Part shown: positions 60,204-64,000 of the stretch, in pieces
Position numbering within the stretch: the first letter of the stretch is position 1
How the letters are laid out: every line of letters begins with the position of its first letter
NCBI GenBank assembly: GCA_015680905.1
Contig: CM027380.1
Coordinates: forward strand, 10,310,001 to 10,374,000
Source: Coptis chinensis
Taxonomy: Eukaryota > Streptophyta > Magnoliopsida > Ranunculales > Ranunculaceae
Direction: 5' to 3'
DNA length: 64,000 nucleotides
Notes under the pieces: model-generated
Database searches by the model: none
Told to the model about the DNA's origin: nothing
What the model saw: only the letters and a program-made list of their open reading frames with translations
Translations under genes and position numbers: made by a program

Positions 60204-60835
60204 TATGTAAGATGTATTAGGTGGGTACACAACTGATGATACTCATACTATACAGTTCTTAACACTTCTTATTCTTTTTCCTTGTAACTCTTTATTCTTT
60301 TAATCAATTACCTTTAAGCGAAAAAAAGAAAAAGAAAAAGGAGGAAGTCTTTCACGAAAAAAAAACAAAACAAAACAAAAAAAAACAACAACTCTAGCAC
60401 AGAAAACATGCAAACTCAATATCATATCAGAAATCGAGAACATTAATTGAAACCGCTAAACCCATGAATGCAGAAATACAATGTCAAAATAGGATGCGCA
60501 AATCTAATTGTAAATTAAATAAAGTTAGATTTTGCGAATTCCAATGTTTTCTCTTTAAATATTATTGTGGTAAAGAGTCAAAACTGATATCTTTATAGAA
60601 ACAAATTTGAGAAAAAAAAAACTTAAAAAATTGATTTAGTTAATGTTGTGTTTCAACAGTTCCACTTCGCTTTGATGTAAAGAGATGAGATTGATGAATC
60701 TAATTTTGTGCTTCAAAAGTTCCATTTCGATTTGCTGAAAATGACTACATACAAAAGATTTTGACTTCATGATCCCTGCGCAATATATATTACAACAAAA
60801 TGAGTTTAGGGTAAAAAATACAACATCTCTTTTGT
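60204..60835. other. Intergenic DNA with A-rich runs
   Basis: A-rich tract at 60305-60400 that might be the displaced LINE tail. No gene. Confidence 0.45.
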
Positions 60836-61486
60836 TGTTTTATTGTAAAAAATATATAAGAACTAGTTTTGTTGTAAAAAATATATAAGTACTACTAGGT
60901 CCATAATCCCCATCCCCCCTTTTAATGGTTGGGTTAACCAATATGGGATTATGGGAGGGGTTCTAGGGACATTTTATCTTGACAAGTAAACAAACTCAAA
61001 ATCGTTAGGGCATTTATAAGTTTCGGATTAAGCTAATATTTTGTAGATATGATCTCCTAACTATTCTAAACATTATCACAAATAATAAAAAAAAAAAAAA
61101 AAAAAAAATCTAAATTTGCCAAATATAGTATTAAAAATGGTGAAAATGAACGGTCTACAATTAGCCAAATTTTATAAATTGTTAACTACATTTGGCAAAT
61201 TTGGAATTTTTTGATTTTTTGATTAACCCCTAGATGAGACAATTAGGATTTTCCTCCAACTAGATGGGAAATTAGAGTCTCCCCCCTAAATACACACAAA
61301 AAAAAAGTCAAATTGGGTTGACCAAATTTTTTTTGTGTGTATTTAGGAAGAGACCCTAATTTCCTATCTAATAGGGGGGAATCTAGTAGGAGGTAACACT
61401 AGTTCACCCTTAATTGTTTTATTGTAAAAAATATATAAGAACTAGTTTTGTTGTAAAAAATATATAAGTACTACTAGTCCATAATC
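60836..61486 (+). repeat. 70-bp direct repeats flanking 510 bp
   Basis: 60836-60908 and 61418-61486 are almost identical, starting GTTTTATTGTAAAAAATATA. The unit itself contains two AAAAAATATATAAG-type subrepeats. Confidence 0.88.
61215..61411. mobile_element. MITE related to 49896-50203
   Basis: Shares CTAGATGGGAAATTAGAGTC, TCCCCCCTAA, the inverse arm ending GGTAACACTAGTTCACCCTT, and the central GTCAA-GGTTGACC arms. The left end is shorter or degraded. Confidence 0.75.
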
Positions 61487-61489
61487 CAC

Positions 61490-62985
61490 TATCCACATAA
61501 CAAACTTACGTGAAATTCTAAAGGCCCAACCGACCAAGCCCACCTCACTGAGATCTTGTTTGGCTTTGGCATATATCTCTTTACAGTTTACACAGGTTTG
61601 TTATTCAAGTTCATATGTGCTACATGACTACATGAGAACACGACTACTAGCCAGTCACAAACTTCAAGAAAATTCTGCTACCCAGTCACATTGCGCTTAT
61701 ATGATGCAAACTGCTAGTCTTTCAAATGAGAAGTTAGACCTCTCCAAGCACATCGAATACATTCCATATGGAAGATGAGAACTTCTAAGGATGGGAAGAT
61801 CCCTTTTGTGACAAGGGCACTGCCACAATATTTCAACTAAGAAGCACTCCCTTCAAGAGTATGTTGTATCTATCGGCCAACCAAAACCAACATGATTTTG
61901 ACCAATATCAGATCTAGTGACCCAACAAGAAGTCCCTCAAGAAAGACTCGAAGCTAGTGTATAACTTTTCATTCCAGAAGTCCAAATTCCAAGCAACCCA
62001 TGGATAGTAATTCTGTACATCAGTATTATGTAACATTCTCAATCCTCACCCATAGTTCCAAGTCTAGACGTGTGTTAACCTTTTAGAAAACCTTGTAGCT
62101 AACATTGTACCTGGCCACTTTCCAAAATGGAAGTCTAGTAGCCTAAATTTAGGTAAAGATGATGCCCTTCTCTATCGCTGACGCTGTGCTATTGACTTAT
62201 TGGGACATAAGTAACATGTGCACATTTTATGCATTTAGGATGCCAAAGTGGAACAAATAGGTTGGTGTTCCTTGGTTTATAAATCAAACCGAAAAGAAAA
62301 GAGACATATATATAACTTTAAGATACTTTAAAAAGTTTGTACATTAAAAAGATGAATCTTGCCTTCATCTCATTGTCATGATTTGAGATTTTGAGTTAGA
62401 TGTTCTAAATTTACGATGATAAGCACAGTGAAGGTGAAATTAGTGGTAAGATGAGTCATATGATCAACCAACATCACATCACGATTAGTCAAAAATATTA
62501 AGCAGCGGAAACTTCTTTATAAACAATGCTAAAGGAATTTGTTCAATCCCACTCACGCAATTTGATCCGAGTGGAGTTTTAGATAGCCTTTCGTTTTATT
62601 TAACAAAAATCAGTACACCCTCGATCAAGTGGGTCAGGAGGTAAGCTGAAGTTTGCTAAAAATTGAAAGGGTGACAACAGTCCAAGTGAGCATATCAATT
62701 CCTATACCGCCCAATTGCCAATCATGGTCATGTCTCATTATTATTCTTGTCTTACGACTTGTTTGCTAAATTAACTTGCGAGTTGCAACAAAATGAACCA
62801 CATGGGTGATTAGAAGCAAAAATAGGTGCACCCATGAGCCATCTATATCTAAATATTTGATAAATTGGTTCAAGAAAATTGATTTAGAAGCGGAATTGTT
62901 GACTATATTGTGAGTCTAGAACCACAATATAGACTCTAGACTCTAGACTTTAGCCTATCTGTAATTGAAGCTGGAGAAAAAGAGG
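61490..62985. other. Intergenic DNA, no gene recognised
   Basis: Short frames only. The right end should contain the promoter of the gene starting at 63789. Confidence 0.5.
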
Positions 62986-62989
62986 AGTG

Positions 62990-63105
62990 AACAAAGAGAC
63001 AACAGAGATTGCATAACTCACCAGCTGTCACAGATCTTCCTCTTCAACTAGTACATACTTTTTACTTGATGTTTCAAAGTCTTGGGCTTCTTTCACTCCT
63101 TCAAG
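62990..63105 (+). other. Possible 5' UTR exon of the last gene
   Basis: CT-rich leader ending TTCAAG before a GTCAGTT donor. An acceptor TTTCACAG at 63720-63727 could join it to the coding exon. Inferred from splice signals only. Confidence 0.35.
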
Positions 63106-63788
63106 GTCAGTTCAACTCATTTCCTTGTTTTAATGTTAAAGTTCTTTTCTTTCTACACTTTAGAATAGTCCCTTTCTTTAGTTGTGATTTGTTTTACATT
63201 TTTAAGTATGTTATATGTATGATTAAGCTTGTTTTAGATGTGAATGAATCTTCTTTGACTGAAATATACCATCTTTATGACTTGAATTTGTCTATGAATC
63301 TGTTGTTTGTTTGATTTGGTAAGTTGGTTAGTTTGTTGTGAAGAAAGTAAATGAAAATTCTAGGATGCCCTTTGCCAATTGTGCTAAGTAGAATTTGGAG
63401 CTTTGAAATGCTCAAAGGAAAGAGTAGTATTCATTTCAATGTCTGGAATGAATAAAGCTTACCTTGTGTTTCCTGTATTGCACAAGCGGCTTCGTCCACT
63501 ATAATTCATTTTCAACCTTTTTGAATGTGATTTTGTCTGATTGTTGAGATAGCAAAGAAGTAGAACAAATGTATAGGTAGCAGTGAAAATAAATGACTTC
63601 TGTATGTAGTATATGTTGGGCATAAAATGAATTTGAATTCGGATTGGTGCTAAATTTGTGAAATCAAGGTGCTTTGTTGCCATGACTATTTAACTATTAA
63701 TACGTTTTGGTCTGCTGATTTTCACAGACATGAGAGTCATTGAATAACAGAGCGACCATATAATCCACTGGACTAATTGTTGGGAAGA

Positions 63789-63867
63789 ATGTTTTCAAGG
63801 ATGAGACTGGTATATGTAGCGATGCTGTTGGCTTATATGGGTTCTTTAGTGGCATCTGATTTCCAAG
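63789..63867 (+). CDS. First coding exon of secreted or membrane protein (partial)
   Basis: ATG at 63789 opens MFSRMRLVYVAMLLAYMGSL, then VASDFQ before a GT donor at 63868. The product starts with a basic n-region, a hydrophobic core and a small-residue cleavage-type site, a typical signal peptide for the secretory pathway. A plausible acceptor lies 61 bp upstream. The gene runs past the window edge, so its family cannot be told. It could be a chance frame, but signal peptide plus donor placement favours a real exon. Confidence 0.45.
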
Positions 63868-64000
63868 GTACAATATGTTGTCCATCTTACTTTCTTACGG
63901 CTTTAGCAGAATCAACATTCATAGTGATGAAATTATTAGTTGCATTCTTGGAATGAAATGATAGCTCTTGATAATGCAAATACATTTTTTGAGATAACTT

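Overview
This window is nuclear DNA from a flowering plant, most likely a eudicot. The evidence is spliceosomal introns, an Lhcb1 gene, NDR1-like, RABC2, SF3A2 and UGT85 homologues, a Cassandra-type 5S retroelement and AT-rich intergenic DNA. Most of the 64 kb is transposable elements and broken gene copies. Only two genes look intact: an NDR1/LEA-2-like gene (6416-7060, minus) and a light-harvesting Lhcb1 gene (20943-21746, minus). A third gene appears to start near the right edge (63789, plus).

Layout. 0.67-5.5 kb: a Ty1/copia element with near-identical LTRs, 5-bp target duplications and a broken coding region. 5.8-7.2 kb: an AGC-kinase relic and the NDR1-like gene. 7.57-29.95 kb: a block bracketed by two related CACTA (En/Spm) ends in inverted orientation, each flanked by AAA. 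It holds En/Spm transposase remnants, a RABC2 (Rab18-like) gene copy with three damaging lesions and several intron insertions, the intact Lhcb1 gene, a decayed duplicate of the RABC2 last exon plus Lhcb1 3' end, a 5'-truncated SF3A2 copy, and about 3 kb resembling organellar DNA. 30.15-30.97 kb: two back-to-back foldback elements. 31.3-38.9 kb: a Kaonashi-type MULE with 9-bp target duplications, a Ulp1-protease-like gene on plus, a MuDR-type transposase with its DDE residues on minus, and many copies of a short palindrome. It is inserted into a Helitron-like unit. 39.1-40.3 kb: a tandem array of such units.

40.3-56.3 kb is a nest of Helitrons and LTR elements: minus-strand Helitron ends at 40328, 44197 and 54260; a Cassandra TRIM (43162-43908); a non-autonomous LTR element on minus carrying a plus-strand (antisense) ORF (47771-50562); and a short LTR element with a 489-bp interior (51475-53409). 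A UGT85-like first-exon relic follows (56270-56844), with a Helitron lying in what was its intron. 57.4-60.2 kb: two LINE RNase H tails, one ended at its stop codon by a 398-bp Helitron. 60.8-61.5 kb: a MITE between 70-bp direct repeats. The right end is ordinary intergenic DNA leading into the last gene.

No operon-like cooperation is expected. The relations that matter are nested insertions, gene-fragment capture and tandem duplication. All calls come from reading the sequence and recalling family motifs; no database search was run.
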